A stretch of DNA of 64,000 bases from positions 1,364,001-1,428,000 of the forward strand of contig NZ_CP170736.1 in assembly GCF_046115505.1 (NCBI RefSeq), read 5' to 3'. Shown piece after piece: positions 54,769 through 64,000 of this stretch (the stretch's first letter is position 1; every line of letters starts with the position of its first letter). This DNA comes from Dellaglioa kimchii (lineage in GTDB: Bacteria; Bacillota; Bacilli; Lactobacillales; Lactobacillaceae). The translations under genes were made by a program, and so were the position numbers. Below the pieces are notes generated by a model. It had not been told where the DNA came from, made no database searches, and was given only the letters and a program-made list of their open reading frames with translations.

Positions 54769-54842
54769 CGGGAAATAGCTCAGCTTGGTAGAGCACCTGG
54801 TTTGGGACCAGGGGGTCGCAGGTTCGAATCCTGTTTTCCCGA
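54769..54842 (+). tRNA. tRNA-Pro (TGG)
   Basis: Acceptor CGGGAAA/TTTCCCG, anticodon loop TTTGGGA. Last gene of the rRNA-tRNA transcript. Confidence 0.95.
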
Positions 54843-54849
54843 TTAATTG

Positions 54850-54889
54850 AAAAAGGAATTTAAACTTTATGTTTAAATTCCTTTTTTTG
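54850..54889 (+). terminator. terminator of the rRNA-tRNA operon
   Basis: Perfect 16-bp stem AAAAAGGAATTTAAAC, loop TTTAT and a long T run. Confidence 0.93.
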
Positions 54890-54904
54890 TTTAGGTCAAA
54901 TAAC

Positions 54905-54953
54905 TTTCAATTTTAATTTATATTTCGTATAATGTAAGTCAACATTAGTCAAA
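54905..54953 (+). promoter_or_regulatory. ctsR-clpC promoter with CtsR operator
   Basis: TTTCAA (54905-54910), 17-bp spacer, TATAAT (54928-54933). Just downstream the heptads AGTCAAC (54937-54943) and AGTCAAA (54947-54953) form the direct repeat with 3-bp spacer expected of a CtsR box, overlapping the transcription start. Autorepression is implied. Confidence 0.82.
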
Positions 54954-54971
54954 CTATTTGAGGTGATGGAT

Positions 54972-55439
54972 ATGCAGGGTCAGAATATTTCTGATGTGAT
55001 TGAGAAGTATTTTAAAAAAATTCTTTTGGATGAAAAGGAAATAATCATTAAACGTTCTGAAGTTGCTGAATTATTTAATTGTGTACCATCGCAAATAAAT
55101 TATGTTATTAACACGCGATTTACTATTCAAAATGGATATGTAGTAGAGAGTAAACGCGGTGGTGGTGGATACATTAGGATAGAAAAGGTAAATCTTTTTG
55201 TAGATCAAGAATTTATTCAAACAACAGAAAATTTAATTGGTACAAATGTATCTCAACAAGAAGGTTATGATATTATTCAGAGTTTATATGATGAGAAGAC
55301 ATTGACAAAAAAAGAATCAAATTTGATTTTAGCTATAATAAAGAAAGATGTTTTTCTTGGCATGGATACTGAATCAGAAAATATGTTACGTGCTAAAATG
55401 TTGATTAATTTAATTAATCGCTTACGATATGAAGAGTAG
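54972..55439 (+). CDS. ctsR: transcriptional repressor CtsR
   Basis: Class III heat-shock repressor, about 155 residues. The N-terminal winged HTH (ISDVIEKYFKKILLDEKEIIIKRSEVAELFNCVPSQINYVINTRF) and the Gly-rich wing tip VESKRGGGGYIRI, which senses heat, are diagnostic. ATG 54972 is 8 bp after GAGG; the in-frame GTG/ATG at 54963/54966 lie in or too near the ribosome site. No mcsA or mcsB gene follows, so regulation by the arginine kinase McsB is not encoded here. 14 bp before clpC. Confidence 0.94.
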   Translation: MQGQNISDVIEKYFKKILLDEKEIIIKRSEVAELFNCVPSQINYVINTRFTIQNGYVVESKRGGGGYIRIEKVNLFVDQEFIQTTENLIGTNVSQQEGYDIIQSLYDEKTLTKKESNLILAIIKKDVFLGMDTESENMLRAKMLINLINRLRYEE

Positions 55440-55453
55440 AAAGAGGTAATAAT

Positions 55454-57931
55454 ATGGATAATTTATTTACGCCGAGTGCAAAAGAAGTTCTTATTCGAGC
55501 ACAGGAAGCTGCTAAACACTATCGTCAACAAGCCGTTGGGACTGAACATTTACTTTTGGCATTGTCTGAAGTACAAAATGGTATTGCAGATAAAGTATTG
55601 AAACAATTTAATGTTGATCCAGAAGACATAATGGAAGAAATCGAAAGATTCACTGGTTATGGATCATTGAGATTAAATAAAAATGATACTTATTTACCTT
55701 ACTCACCCAAAGCAAAAATGATTTTATCAATTGCTAATGATGAAGCTAAAAATTTAAATGCAAGTAAGGTGGGTACAGAACATCTTTTACTAGCACTAAC
55801 AAGCAATAATGAAATTTTATCATCAAGAATTATGGGCGGATTAAGTGCTGATGTTAAGCAAGTACGCAAAATGATTTTTCGTCAACTTGGTGTTAGTGAA
55901 GTTCAGATGAGACAAAAGAACCGTGGCAAACAGGCTTCCGAAGAGGGAACACCTACTCTGGATGAACTAGCACGCGATTTGACTAAAATGGCTCATGATA
56001 AGCAAATTGATCCTGTAATTGGCCGAGATTCTGAAGTAAAAAGATTAACACAAGTATTAAGTCGTCGAACTAAGAACAATCCAGTATTAATTGGTGAACC
56101 TGGTGTTGGTAAGACTGCAATCGCTGAAGGGTTTGCTCAACGATTAGTTGACGGTAACGTTCCTGAAGACATGATTGGAAAACGATTAATGATGCTTGAT
56201 ATGGGATCGTTAGTTGCAGGAACGAAGTACCGTGGTGAATTTGAAGACCGTTTGAAGAAAATATTGAAAGAAGTATACACAACTAAAGATGTTATTTTAT
56301 TTATTGATGAATTACACACGTTAATTGGTGCGGGGGGTGCAGAAGGTGCAATAGATGCATCTAATATATTAAAACCTGCATTGGCTCGTGGTGAAGTTCA
56401 AGTTATTGGCGCAACGACACTAGACGAATACCAAAAATACATTGAATCTGATGCTGCTTTGGAACGCCGTTTTGCGACAATCACAATCAAAGAACCAACA
56501 GAAGCTCAGACTGTTGATATTTTGAAGGGACTTCGACCTAAATATGAGGCACATCATCATGTACAAATTACTGATGATGCAATTGAAGCAGCGGTAGAGA
56601 TGGGCAATCGATATATTACTGATCGATTCCTTCCTGATAAGGCGATTGATTTAATGGATGAAGCTGCTGCCCAGGTCCGTATTGAGCGTCCAAGGACTAA
56701 ATCAAAATTAAGTAAAAAACAAGATCAGCTTGATGAATTGCGTCAACAAAAAGATGATGCAGTTAGTCAGCAAGATTTTGAATCAGCTGCGGGTATTCGT
56801 ACAAAAGAAATGCGTGTTAAAAAGCAGATTGAAGATTTAGAAGCTGAAAAAAATGCTGCCGTTAAGTCTAATGCAGAACATTATGATATAAAGGTAACTA
56901 GCGAAGAAATTGCAGGAATTGTTTCAGATTGGACAGGTGTTCCAGTACAACAATTGAATAAAAGTGAAAGTGATCGCTTAATTCATCTTGAAGACATTTT
57001 GCATAAACGTGTTATTGGTCAAAATGAGGCAGTTAGCTCAATTGCAAAGGCTATTCGACGTGCTAGAAGCGGTTTGAAAAATCCAGCAAGACCAATTGGT
57101 TCATTTATGTTCCTTGGACCAACAGGTGTCGGTAAAACGGAATTAGCTAAGGCACTTGCTGAAGCTATGTTTGGCTCTGAAGAAGCAATGATTCGAGTGG
57201 ATATGTCGGAATATATGGAAAAATATAGTACAAGTCGCTTGATTGGATCACCACCAGGTTACGTTGGATATGATGAAGGTGGACAATTGACTGAAAAAGT
57301 TCGTCAGACACCATATTCTGTTGTTCTCTTGGATGAAGTTGAAAAAGCGCATCCTGATGTTTTTAATATTTTACTTCAAGTGTTGGATGATGGATACTTA
57401 ACAGATTCTAAAGGACGTCGTATTGATTTTAGAAATACGATTATCATTATGACATCTAACTTAGGTGCAACTGCCGTTCGTGATGAGAAGTTTGTTGGGT
57501 TTGGTGTGGAATCTGAAAAAGATGAATATAAGGCAATGTCTGGAAAAATTCGTGCGGCTCTTAAAAAGGCGTTCCGCCCAGAATTTTTAAACCGAATTGA
57601 TGAATCAATTATATTCCATTCATTAACAAAAGTTGAATTACATGAAATTGTGAAGTTGATGACTAAAGAAGTTATTGATAGATTGAAGGAGCAAGATATT
57701 AAGGTTAAAATATCACCTGCAGCAATTGATGTTATTGCTAAAGCAGGATTTGATCCAGAATATGGTGCTAGACCTATACGTCGTGCATTACAAACAGAAG
57801 TTGAGGATCGGTTAAGTGACATTCTCCTTTCTGGTCAAATAAAAGACAATGATAATATAACAATCGGTGCTGTAAAAGGTGTTATCAAAGTAACGATTAA
57901 AGAATCAAAAACTAAAGTAGCAGTGAAATAA
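55454..57931 (+). CDS. clpC: ATP-dependent Clp protease ATPase subunit ClpC
   Basis: A Hsp100 unfoldase of 825 residues that feeds ClpP. Seen: two Clp N-repeats (1-145); AAA-1 with Walker A GEPGVGKTAIAEG (about 215) and DELHTLIGAGGAEGAIDA; a UVR/M-domain coiled coil (about 420-475, QQKDDAVSQQDFESAAGIR); AAA-2 with GPTGVGKTELAKALAE (about 555) and VVLLDEVEKAHPDVF; and the ClpP-docking loop KFVGFGVES (about 680). Co-transcribed with ctsR and closed by a terminator. Confidence 0.97.
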   Translation: MDNLFTPSAKEVLIRAQEAAKHYRQQAVGTEHLLLALSEVQNGIADKVLKQFNVDPEDIMEEIERFTGYGSLRLNKNDTYLPYSPKAKMILSIANDEAKNLNASKVGTEHLLLALTSNNEILSSRIMGGLSADVKQVRKMIFRQLGVSEVQMRQKNRGKQASEEGTPTLDELARDLTKMAHDKQIDPVIGRDSEVKRLTQVLSRRTKNNPVLIGEPGVGKTAIAEGFAQRLVDGNVPEDMIGKRLMMLDMGSLVAGTKYRGEFEDRLKKILKEVYTTKDVILFIDELHTLIGAGGAEGAIDASNILKPALARGEVQVIGATTLDEYQKYIESDAALERRFATITIKEPTEAQTVDILKGLRPKYEAHHHVQITDDAIEAAVEMGNRYITDRFLPDKAIDLMDEAAAQVRIERPRTKSKLSKKQDQLDELRQQKDDAVSQQDFESAAGIRTKEMRVKKQIEDLEAEKNAAVKSNAEHYDIKVTSEEIAGIVSDWTGVPVQQLNKSESDRLIHLEDILHKRVIGQNEAVSSIAKAIRRARSGLKNPARPIGSFMFLGPTGVGKTELAKALAEAMFGSEEAMIRVDMSEYMEKYSTSRLIGSPPGYVGYDEGGQLTEKVRQTPYSVVLLDEVEKAHPDVFNILLQVLDDGYLTDSKGRRIDFRNTIIIMTSNLGATAVRDEKFVGFGVESEKDEYKAMSGKIRAALKKAFRPEFLNRIDESIIFHSLTKVELHEIVKLMTKEVIDRLKEQDIKVKISPAAIDVIAKAGFDPEYGARPIRRALQTEVEDRLSDILLSGQIKDNDNITIGAVKGVIKVTIKESKTKVAVK

Positions 57932-57935
57932 ACTT

Positions 57936-57972
57936 AAAAAGGTGTAACTATTCTTGTAGTTGCACCTTTTTT
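57936..57972 (+). terminator. terminator of ctsR-clpC
   Basis: AAAAAGGTGTAACTA pairs with TAGTTGCACCTTTTT (one G-U pair), 6-nt loop. Confidence 0.88.
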
Positions 57973-57996
57973 ATCACTAGAAAAGGAGTGTTATCT

Positions 57997-59343
57997 ATGG
58001 AAAAATTTGATCTTATTGTAATTGGTGGAGGATCTGCTGGAATTGCTGCAGCAAATCGAGCTGGCTCTTTTGGAAAAAATGTACTTTTAATAGAAGGAAA
58101 TGAAATTGGTGGAACTTGTGTCAATGTTGGTTGTGTACCTAAAAAGATTATGTGGTCTGCAGCAGTATTAGCGCAAGATTTTGATTTAGCTACTGATTAC
58201 GGTTTTACTAAACAACAGCCGCAACTCGATTTTGAAAAATTAGTTGCTAACCGTTCTGCGTATATTGAACGATTACATGGCGCATATTTCAGAAATTTAG
58301 ATAAAAATCAGGTACAAGTCATTAAAGGCTATGCAAAATTTATTGATAATCAAACAGTTGAAGTTAATGGCTCAAAATATGTCTCAGAGCACATACTAAT
58401 CGCAACTGGTGGAACACCCAATATACCCGACATCCCTGGCGGAACTTATGGGATTGAATCTAATCAATTCTTTGATGATTTGAAAGAATTACCTGCTAAA
58501 GTTGCGGTTATCGGAAACGGCTATATTGGTACTGAACTCGCTGGCACGTTGAATGCACTCGGGTCAAAAGTTCACATGTATGCAAAATACGGCACGTTGT
58601 TACCTAATTTTGATGAATTAATTTCAACAAATGTGACAGAAACGTATATAGAAAATGGAATTGATATTAATTTTAACTCAGAGGTGACAGAGTTGAAACA
58701 GAGAAGTGATGGTAAATATGAAGTTATCACTAATGAATCATCATTGGTCGTAGATTGTGTTATTTGGGCTGTTGGCCGTCGACCAGTCACTGATAAAATG
58801 AATATTTCAGCCACAAATATTAAATTAAATGATAATGGTACTATTGTGGTCGATGAGTATCAAAATACATCAGTTGCTGGTATTTATGCGACTGGGGATG
58901 TCATTGGTAAACTTGATTTAACACCTGTTGCAATTGCGGCTAGTCGAAGACTAATGGAACGTGTGTTTAATAATAAACCTACTGAACATTTAGATTATAA
59001 ATTGGTACCCACGGTGGTGTTTTCACATCCAGTTGCTGGAACGATTGGTTTAACTGAATCTGAAGCAATATTGGAATATGGAAAAAAGAATCTAAAAATT
59101 TATCGATCAACATTTACACCAATGCGCTATAGTTTAGGTGATAGTAAGGTGAAGGAAAATCTGAAGTTAATTACGGTTGGCGAAGATGAACGAATTGTCG
59201 GGTTACATGGCGTTGGAGAAGGTATGGATGAGATGTTGCAAGGATTTGCAGTAGCGATTAAAATGGGCGCAACTAAAAAAGACTTCGATGATACAGTTGC
59301 CATTCATCCAACAAGTGCTGAAGAATTTGTGACGATGACTTAA
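57997..59343 (+). CDS. gor: glutathione-disulfide reductase
   Basis: A flavoenzyme reducing GSSG with NADPH, 448 residues. FAD motif IVIGGGSAGIAAANRAG, redox-active disulphide GGTCVNVGCVPKKI (about 38-51), NAD(P)H motif VIGNGYIGTELAG (about 170), second FAD motif GIYATGDV (about 300) and the C-terminal IHPTSAEEFVTM with the active-site His of glutathione reductases. ATG 57997 has AAAAGGAG upstream. Single gene between the clpC terminator and the rpoB promoter. It implies use of glutathione for redox defence, fitting an organism that makes H2O2 through Pox. Confidence 0.92.
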   Translation: MEKFDLIVIGGGSAGIAAANRAGSFGKNVLLIEGNEIGGTCVNVGCVPKKIMWSAAVLAQDFDLATDYGFTKQQPQLDFEKLVANRSAYIERLHGAYFRNLDKNQVQVIKGYAKFIDNQTVEVNGSKYVSEHILIATGGTPNIPDIPGGTYGIESNQFFDDLKELPAKVAVIGNGYIGTELAGTLNALGSKVHMYAKYGTLLPNFDELISTNVTETYIENGIDINFNSEVTELKQRSDGKYEVITNESSLVVDCVIWAVGRRPVTDKMNISATNIKLNDNGTIVVDEYQNTSVAGIYATGDVIGKLDLTPVAIAASRRLMERVFNNKPTEHLDYKLVPTVVFSHPVAGTIGLTESEAILEYGKKNLKIYRSTFTPMRYSLGDSKVKENLKLITVGEDERIVGLHGVGEGMDEMLQGFAVAIKMGATKKDFDDTVAIHPTSAEEFVTMT

Positions 59344-59356
59344 TGAGCATGAACTG

Positions 59357-59385
59357 TTGACATCCGATTCAATAGCGTATATGAT
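59357..59385 (+). promoter_or_regulatory. rpoB promoter
   Basis: Consensus TTGACA (59357-59362), 17-bp spacer, TATGAT (59380-59385). A leader of about 225 nt with no gene follows. It is A/T-rich and I see no clear terminator or known riboswitch in it. Confidence 0.82.
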
Positions 59386-59616
59386 AATTAAATGTATAAT
59401 ACTGTGAATTTTTATAGCTGATTACGATCTATTGTCCGTAAGAAGCCTTATAGAGAGACAAAAATGGTGATTATTTAAAAATAAATAAACTGTTTTTGTT
59501 TTTTCTTTTGCCAAAAAAACCGATTTTTTCGTCTAGTATGCAATTTGTAATCAAACTGTAATATAAAATCATCGGACTTTGGCAGGTTTACAGAATAAAT
59601 TTGAGAGGTGACTAAT

Positions 59617-62600
59617 TTGGCTGGACATTTAGTAAACTACGGTAAACACAGTACACGTAGAAGTTACGCACGTATCAAAGAAGTTTTAGATTTACCTAAT
59701 TTAATCGAAATTCAAAGTGACTCTTACCAATGGTTCTTGGATGAAGGTCTTCGTGAAATGTTTGAAGACATCATGCCAATTGACGATTTTGCTGGTAACT
59801 TATCATTAGAATTTGTTGATTACCAATTATTAGAACCTAAATACACTGTAGACGAAGCACGCGCACATGATGCGAACTATTCGGCTCCATTACACGTTAC
59901 ATTACGTTTAACTAACCATGAAACTGGCGAAATTAAATCTCAAGATGTTTTCTTTGGTGATTTCCCACTAATGACAGAACAAGGAACGTTTATCATTAAT
60001 GGTGCTGAACGAGTTATTGTTTCTCAATTAGTTCGTTCACCAGGGGTTTACTACAATGGTTCATTAGATAAAAATGGCCGTGAAACATATGGGACAACTG
60101 TTATTCCTAACCGTGGTGCATGGTTAGAATATGAATCAGATGCTAAAAACATTTCATATGTACGTATTGATCGTACACGTAAAATTCCATTAACTGAATT
60201 GGTCCGCGCTTTAGGATTTGGTTCTGATGATGAAATTATTGAAATGTTGGGTAACAATGATAGCTTAATGCTAACACTTGAAAAAGATGTTCATAAAAAT
60301 ACAGATGATTCGCGTGTTGAAGAATCTTTAAAAGATGTTTATGAACGTTTACGTCCCGGCGAACCTAAAACAGCTGATAGCTCACGTAGTTTATTGACAG
60401 CTCGTTTCTTCGATCCAAAACGTTACGACTTAGCTCCAGTTGGTCGTTACAAAATCAATAAAAAATTAAGCTTAAAAACACGTTTATTGAACCAAACATT
60501 AGCTGAAACATTGGCTGATCCAGATACTGGTGAAGTACTTGCACAAAAAGATACCGTAATTGATAAACAAGTTATGGAAACTTTAGCACCATATCTTGAT
60601 CGCCAAGATTTCAAAACGGTCACATACCATCCATCAGAAGATGGTGTAGTTACTGAACCTATGGTACTTCAAATCGTTAAGGTTTACTCTCAAGTAGATC
60701 CAGAACGTGAGATGCCAATGATTGGTAATGGTAACATTGATTTACAATACAAACATATTGTACCTGCTGATATTATTGCTTCAATGAACTATTTCTTTAA
60801 TTTAAAAGAAAATATTGGTTCTGTGGATGATATTGATCATTTAGGTAACCGTCGTATTCGCTCAGTTGGTGAATTATTACAAAACCAATTTAGAATTGGT
60901 TTATCACGTATGGAACGTGTTGTACGCGAACGTATGTCAATTCAAGATACAACAACTGTTACACCACAACAATTGATTAATATTCGTCCTGTTGTGGCTT
61001 CTATTAAAGAATTCTTTGGTTCATCTCAATTATCACAATTCATGGATCAAACTAATCCACTTGGCGAATTGACACATAAACGTCGTCTTTCTGCCTTAGG
61101 ACCTGGTGGTTTGACTCGTGATCGTGCTGGATATGAAGTTCGTGATGTTCATTACACGCATTATGGTCGTATGTGTCCGATTGAAACACCTGAAGGACCT
61201 AATATTGGTTTGATTAATAGTTTATCAAGTTATGCACGTGTTAACCGATATGGTTTTATTGAAACACCTTATCGTCGTGTGAGCTGGGAATCACATCAAG
61301 TAACTGATAAAATCGATTACTTGACTGCTGACGAAGAAGATAACTATGTTATTGCACAAGCTAACTCACCATTAAATGAAGATGATTCATTTGTAAATGA
61401 ACTCGTTATGGCTCGTAATCGTTCAGAAAATATCGAAATCGGTATTGATAAAGTCGATTATATGGATGTTTCACCTAAACAAGTTGTGGCTGTTGCTACA
61501 GCATGTATTCCTTTCTTGGAAAATGATGATTCTAACCGTGCCTTGATGGGTGCTAATATGCAACGTCAAGCTGTTCCTTTAATCAATCCTCATTCACCAC
61601 TTGTTGGTACAGGTATTGAATATAAGGCAGCTCATGATTCTGGTGTCGCTTTAATTAACAAAAACGAAGGTACTGTTGAATACGTTGATGCACGTGAAAT
61701 TCGTGTTCGTCGTGAAGATGGCGCTTTAGATAAATACAAATTAATGAAATTCCATCGTTCAAATGGTGGTAAAAACTACAATCAACGTCCAATTGTTCGT
61801 GTAAACGATCATGTTGATGCTGATGAAATTTTAGCTGATGGTCCTTCAATGGAAAATGGGGAATTAGCTTTAGGCCAAAACCCATTAGTTGCCTTTATGA
61901 CTTGGAATGGTTATAACTTTGAAGATGCTGTTATCATTAACGAACGCCTTGTTCGTGATGATATCTACACATCAATTCATATTGAAGAATTTGAATCAGA
62001 AGCGCGTGATACAAAATTAGGACCTGAAGAAATTACTCGTGAAATTCCTAATGTTGGTGAAGATTCATTAAAAGATCTTGATGAATTTGGTATCGTCCGT
62101 ATTGGTGCTGAAGTTAATGATGGTGATATCTTAGTTGGTAAAGTAACACCTAAAGGGGTTACTGAATTATCTGCTGAAGAACGTTTATTACATGCTATCT
62201 TTGGAGAAAAGGCTCGTGAAGTACGCGATACTTCATTGAAAGTTCCTCATGGTGGTGGCGGTATTGTTCAAGATGTTAAAATCTTTACTCGTGAAGCAGG
62301 GGATGAATTAAGTCCTGGTGTTAATATGATGGTTCGTATCTACATTGCACAAAAACGTAAGTTACGTGTTGGTGATAAGATGGCTGGACGTCATGGTAAT
62401 AAAGGGGTTGTTTCAATCGTTGTTCCTTCTGAAGATATGCCTTACATGCCAGATGGTACACCAGTTGATATTCTTTTGAATCCCATGGGTGTTCCTTCTC
62501 GTATGAATATTGGACAAGTTTTAGATCTTCATTTAGGTATGGCTGCTCGTAAATTAGGTATCCATGTTGCAACACCAGTTTTTGATGGTGCCCGCGATTC

Positions 62601-63198
62601 AGATATCTGGAATGTCTTTAAAGAAGCTGGAATTTCAGATGATGGTAAGACAATCTTATATGATGGACGTACAGGTGATGCATTTGATAACCGTGTTTCT
62701 GTAGGTGTTATGTACTATATGAAACTTGCTCACATGGTTGATGATAAAATTCATGCTCGTTCAATAGGACCATACTCATTAGTAACGCAACAACCATTAG
62801 GTGGTAAAGCACAATTTGGTGGACAACGTTTTGGTGAAATGGAAGTTTGGGCACTTGAAGCTTATGGTGCTGCTTACACGTTACAAGAAATTTTAACGTA
62901 TAAATCTGATGATGTTGTGGGTCGTGTGAAAACATACGAAGCAATTGTCAAAGGCGAACCAATTCCTAAACCAGGTGTTCCTGAATCATTCCGTGTTCTT
63001 GTTAAAGAATTACAGTCATTAGGATTAGATATGAAAGTACTTGATGCTAAAAAGACTGAAATTGAATTACGTGACATGGATGATGACGATGATGATATCG
63101 TTAATGTGGATGCTTTAAGCAAATTAGCTAATGAACAAAAAGAGAAAAAAGCTAAGGAAGAAGCCGAAAAAATGGCTGCTGAAATGAACAAAGAATAA
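59617..63198 (+). CDS. rpoB: DNA-directed RNA polymerase beta subunit
   Basis: 1193 residues. The start is TTG at 59617 (MAGHLVNYGKHSTRRSYARIKEV) with GAGG 8 bp upstream. A GTG at 59608 lies in the ribosome site. Conserved regions: SQLVRSPGVYYNG; the rifampicin-binding region SSQLSQFMDQTNPLGELTHKRRLSALGPGGLTRDRAG; GPNIGLINSL; KMAGRHGNKGVVS; and the C-terminal GGQRFGEMEVWALEAYGA. The acidic/lysine-rich tail (DDDDDIVNVDAL...KEKKAKEEAEKM) is usual in lactobacilli. The rifampicin region reads as wild type. Confidence 0.98.
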   Translation: MAGHLVNYGKHSTRRSYARIKEVLDLPNLIEIQSDSYQWFLDEGLREMFEDIMPIDDFAGNLSLEFVDYQLLEPKYTVDEARAHDANYSAPLHVTLRLTNHETGEIKSQDVFFGDFPLMTEQGTFIINGAERVIVSQLVRSPGVYYNGSLDKNGRETYGTTVIPNRGAWLEYESDAKNISYVRIDRTRKIPLTELVRALGFGSDDEIIEMLGNNDSLMLTLEKDVHKNTDDSRVEESLKDVYERLRPGEPKTADSSRSLLTARFFDPKRYDLAPVGRYKINKKLSLKTRLLNQTLAETLADPDTGEVLAQKDTVIDKQVMETLAPYLDRQDFKTVTYHPSEDGVVTEPMVLQIVKVYSQVDPEREMPMIGNGNIDLQYKHIVPADIIASMNYFFNLKENIGSVDDIDHLGNRRIRSVGELLQNQFRIGLSRMERVVRERMSIQDTTTVTPQQLINIRPVVASIKEFFGSSQLSQFMDQTNPLGELTHKRRLSALGPGGLTRDRAGYEVRDVHYTHYGRMCPIETPEGPNIGLINSLSSYARVNRYGFIETPYRRVSWESHQVTDKIDYLTADEEDNYVIAQANSPLNEDDSFVNELVMARNRSENIEIGIDKVDYMDVSPKQVVAVATACIPFLENDDSNRALMGANMQRQAVPLINPHSPLVGTGIEYKAAHDSGVALINKNEGTVEYVDAREIRVRREDGALDKYKLMKFHRSNGGKNYNQRPIVRVNDHVDADEILADGPSMENGELALGQNPLVAFMTWNGYNFEDAVIINERLVRDDIYTSIHIEEFESEARDTKLGPEEITREIPNVGEDSLKDLDEFGIVRIGAEVNDGDILVGKVTPKGVTELSAEERLLHAIFGEKAREVRDTSLKVPHGGGGIVQDVKIFTREAGDELSPGVNMMVRIYIAQKRKLRVGDKMAGRHGNKGVVSIVVPSEDMPYMPDGTPVDILLNPMGVPSRMNIGQVLDLHLGMAARKLGIHVATPVFDGARDSDIWNVFKEAGISDDGKTILYDGRTGDAFDNRVSVGVMYYMKLAHMVDDKIHARSIGPYSLVTQQPLGGKAQFGGQRFGEMEVWALEAYGAAYTLQEILTYKSDDVVGRVKTYEAIVKGEPIPKPGVPESFRVLVKELQSLGLDMKVLDAKKTEIELRDMDDDDDDIVNVDALSKLANEQKEKKAKEEAEKMAAEMNKE

Positions 63199-63294
63199 TT
63201 TTGGCTTAGTTACTGAACTCAAATTTGTGTGGATGAAGCTAATGCTTAGTTTGAGAAATCCAACACACTATAAAACTAAAGGGAGGTCGGTCCT

Positions 63295-64000
63295 TTGATC
63301 GATGTCAATAAATTTGATAGCATGCAAATTGGCTTAGCATCTTCTGATAAGATTAGAAGCTGGTCATATGGTGAAGTTAAAAAGCCTGAAACAATCAATT
63401 ATCGTACATTAAAACCTGAAAAAGACGGACTATTCGATGAACGTATTTTTGGACCAACAAAAGATTGGGAATGTGCCTGTGGTAAATACAAACGTATTCG
63501 CTATAAAGGTATCGTCTGTGATCGTTGTGGTGTTGAAGTTACACGTTCTAAAGTACGTCGCGAACGTATGGGTCATATTGAATTAGCTGCACCAGTTACA
63601 CATATCTGGTACTTTAAAGGAATTCCAAGTCGTATGGGTCTTGTCTTAGACATGAGTCCTCGTGCTTTGGAAGAAGTTATCTATTTTGCTTCTTACGTTG
63701 TTACTGAACCTGGTAACACACCTCTTGAAAAGAAACAGTTATTAACAGAACGTGAATATCGTGAAAAACGTGAAGAATACGGGACTGAATTCGAAGCTGG
63801 AATGGGTGCTGACGCTATTCGTCATTTATTACGTGATGTTAATCTTGCTGGTGAATCTGAAGAATTAAAAGAAGAATTGAAAGATGCTACTGGTCAAAAG
63901 AGAACACGTGCTGTTCGTCGGTTGGACATTTTAGAAGCATTCTTACTTTCTGAAAATGAACCTGCATGGATGGTTATGGATGCTGTTCCTATTATTCCGC
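63295..64000 (+). CDS. rpoC: DNA-directed RNA polymerase beta' subunit (3' end outside window)
   Basis: Open from TTG 63295 to the window end, 235 codons visible. It starts M(L)IDVNKFDSMQIGLASSDKIRSWSYGEVKKPETINYRT. The N-terminal zinc ribbon has Cys pairs in CACGKY and CDRCGVE. It continues with HIELAAPVTHIWYFKGIPSRMG. GGGAGG lies 9 bp upstream. Both rpoB and rpoC start with TTG. 96 bp after rpoB in the same operon. Confidence 0.96.
   Translation, partial: MIDVNKFDSMQIGLASSDKIRSWSYGEVKKPETINYRTLKPEKDGLFDERIFGPTKDWECACGKYKRIRYKGIVCDRCGVEVTRSKVRRERMGHIELAAPVTHIWYFKGIPSRMGLVLDMSPRALEEVIYFASYVVTEPGNTPLEKKQLLTEREYREKREEYGTEFEAGMGADAIRHLLRDVNLAGESEELKEELKDATGQKRTRAVRRLDILEAFLLSENEPAWMVMDAVPIIP

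Overview
The window is low-GC Firmicutes DNA from a member of the Lactobacillaceae. The evidence is the 16S rRNA, WxL/DUF916 cell-surface clusters, rexAB in place of recBCD, a ctsR-clpC pair directly upstream of rpoB-rpoC, pyruvate oxidase and acetolactate/acetoin genes, a mannose-class PTS and a glutathione reductase. I cannot fix the species by eye. The 16S 5' variable region does not match what I remember of L. plantarum, L. sakei or Pediococcus. A psychrotrophic lineage such as Dellaglioa is only a guess.

Layout. (1) 1-5020: the 3' part of a WxL surface cluster. It has a truncated BspA-LRR/MucBP/WxL protein, a small LPQTG protein, a small WxL protein and a DUF916 WxL-partner protein. An Mga-like regulator follows, then a small secreted protein that looks like a decayed sortase substrate. 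(2) 5071-7484, minus strand: UppP and an APC amino-acid permease. (3) 7625-12770: a second WxL cluster with one large WxL protein, four tandem small WxL paralogues and an LPQTN-ended protein. Three copies of a fixed-spacing promoter element precede its genes. (4) 12866-16123: a pentapeptide-repeat protein and a large lectin/WxL protein. (5) 16169-31625: housekeeping genes: PepF, a YxeA-like protein, pyruvate oxidase with a perfect cre in its promoter, an LCP enzyme, a CNNM/CorC protein, Prs and the RexB-RexA nuclease-helicase. (6) 31797-35366: the mannose PTS operon with several cre-like sites, plus manO on its own promoter. (7) 35398-42040: an orphan protein, a VIT/CCC1 transporter, an XRE regulator, a cold-shock protein with a foldable leader, a second LCP with DUF1634 and TauE/SafE proteins, PAP2, GNAT and Rrf2 proteins. 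(8) 42176-44595: alsS-alsD. (9) 44604-47118: a lysine riboswitch followed by lysP and an overlapping M15 peptidoglycan carboxypeptidase. (10) 47121-48665: T-box and serS. (11) 48768-54842: an rRNA operon with tRNA-Ile and tRNA-Ala in the 16S-23S spacer and eight tRNAs after 5S. (12) 54905-64000: ctsR-clpC with a CtsR-type operator, gor, rpoB and the 5' part of rpoC.

How the parts work together. The accessory part is a surface-display system. WxL proteins attach non-covalently to the wall, the DUF916 protein is their membrane-anchored partner, and the LPXTG-type small proteins are sortase substrates. The second cluster has no DUF916 gene, so it probably relies on the one at 2152-3198 or on one elsewhere. 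The metabolic genes describe pyruvate handling under sugar control: mannose PTS for uptake, CcpA-regulated Pox to acetyl-phosphate and H2O2, and AlsSD to acetoin. The lysine riboswitch appears to tie lysine uptake to a wall-trimming peptidase.
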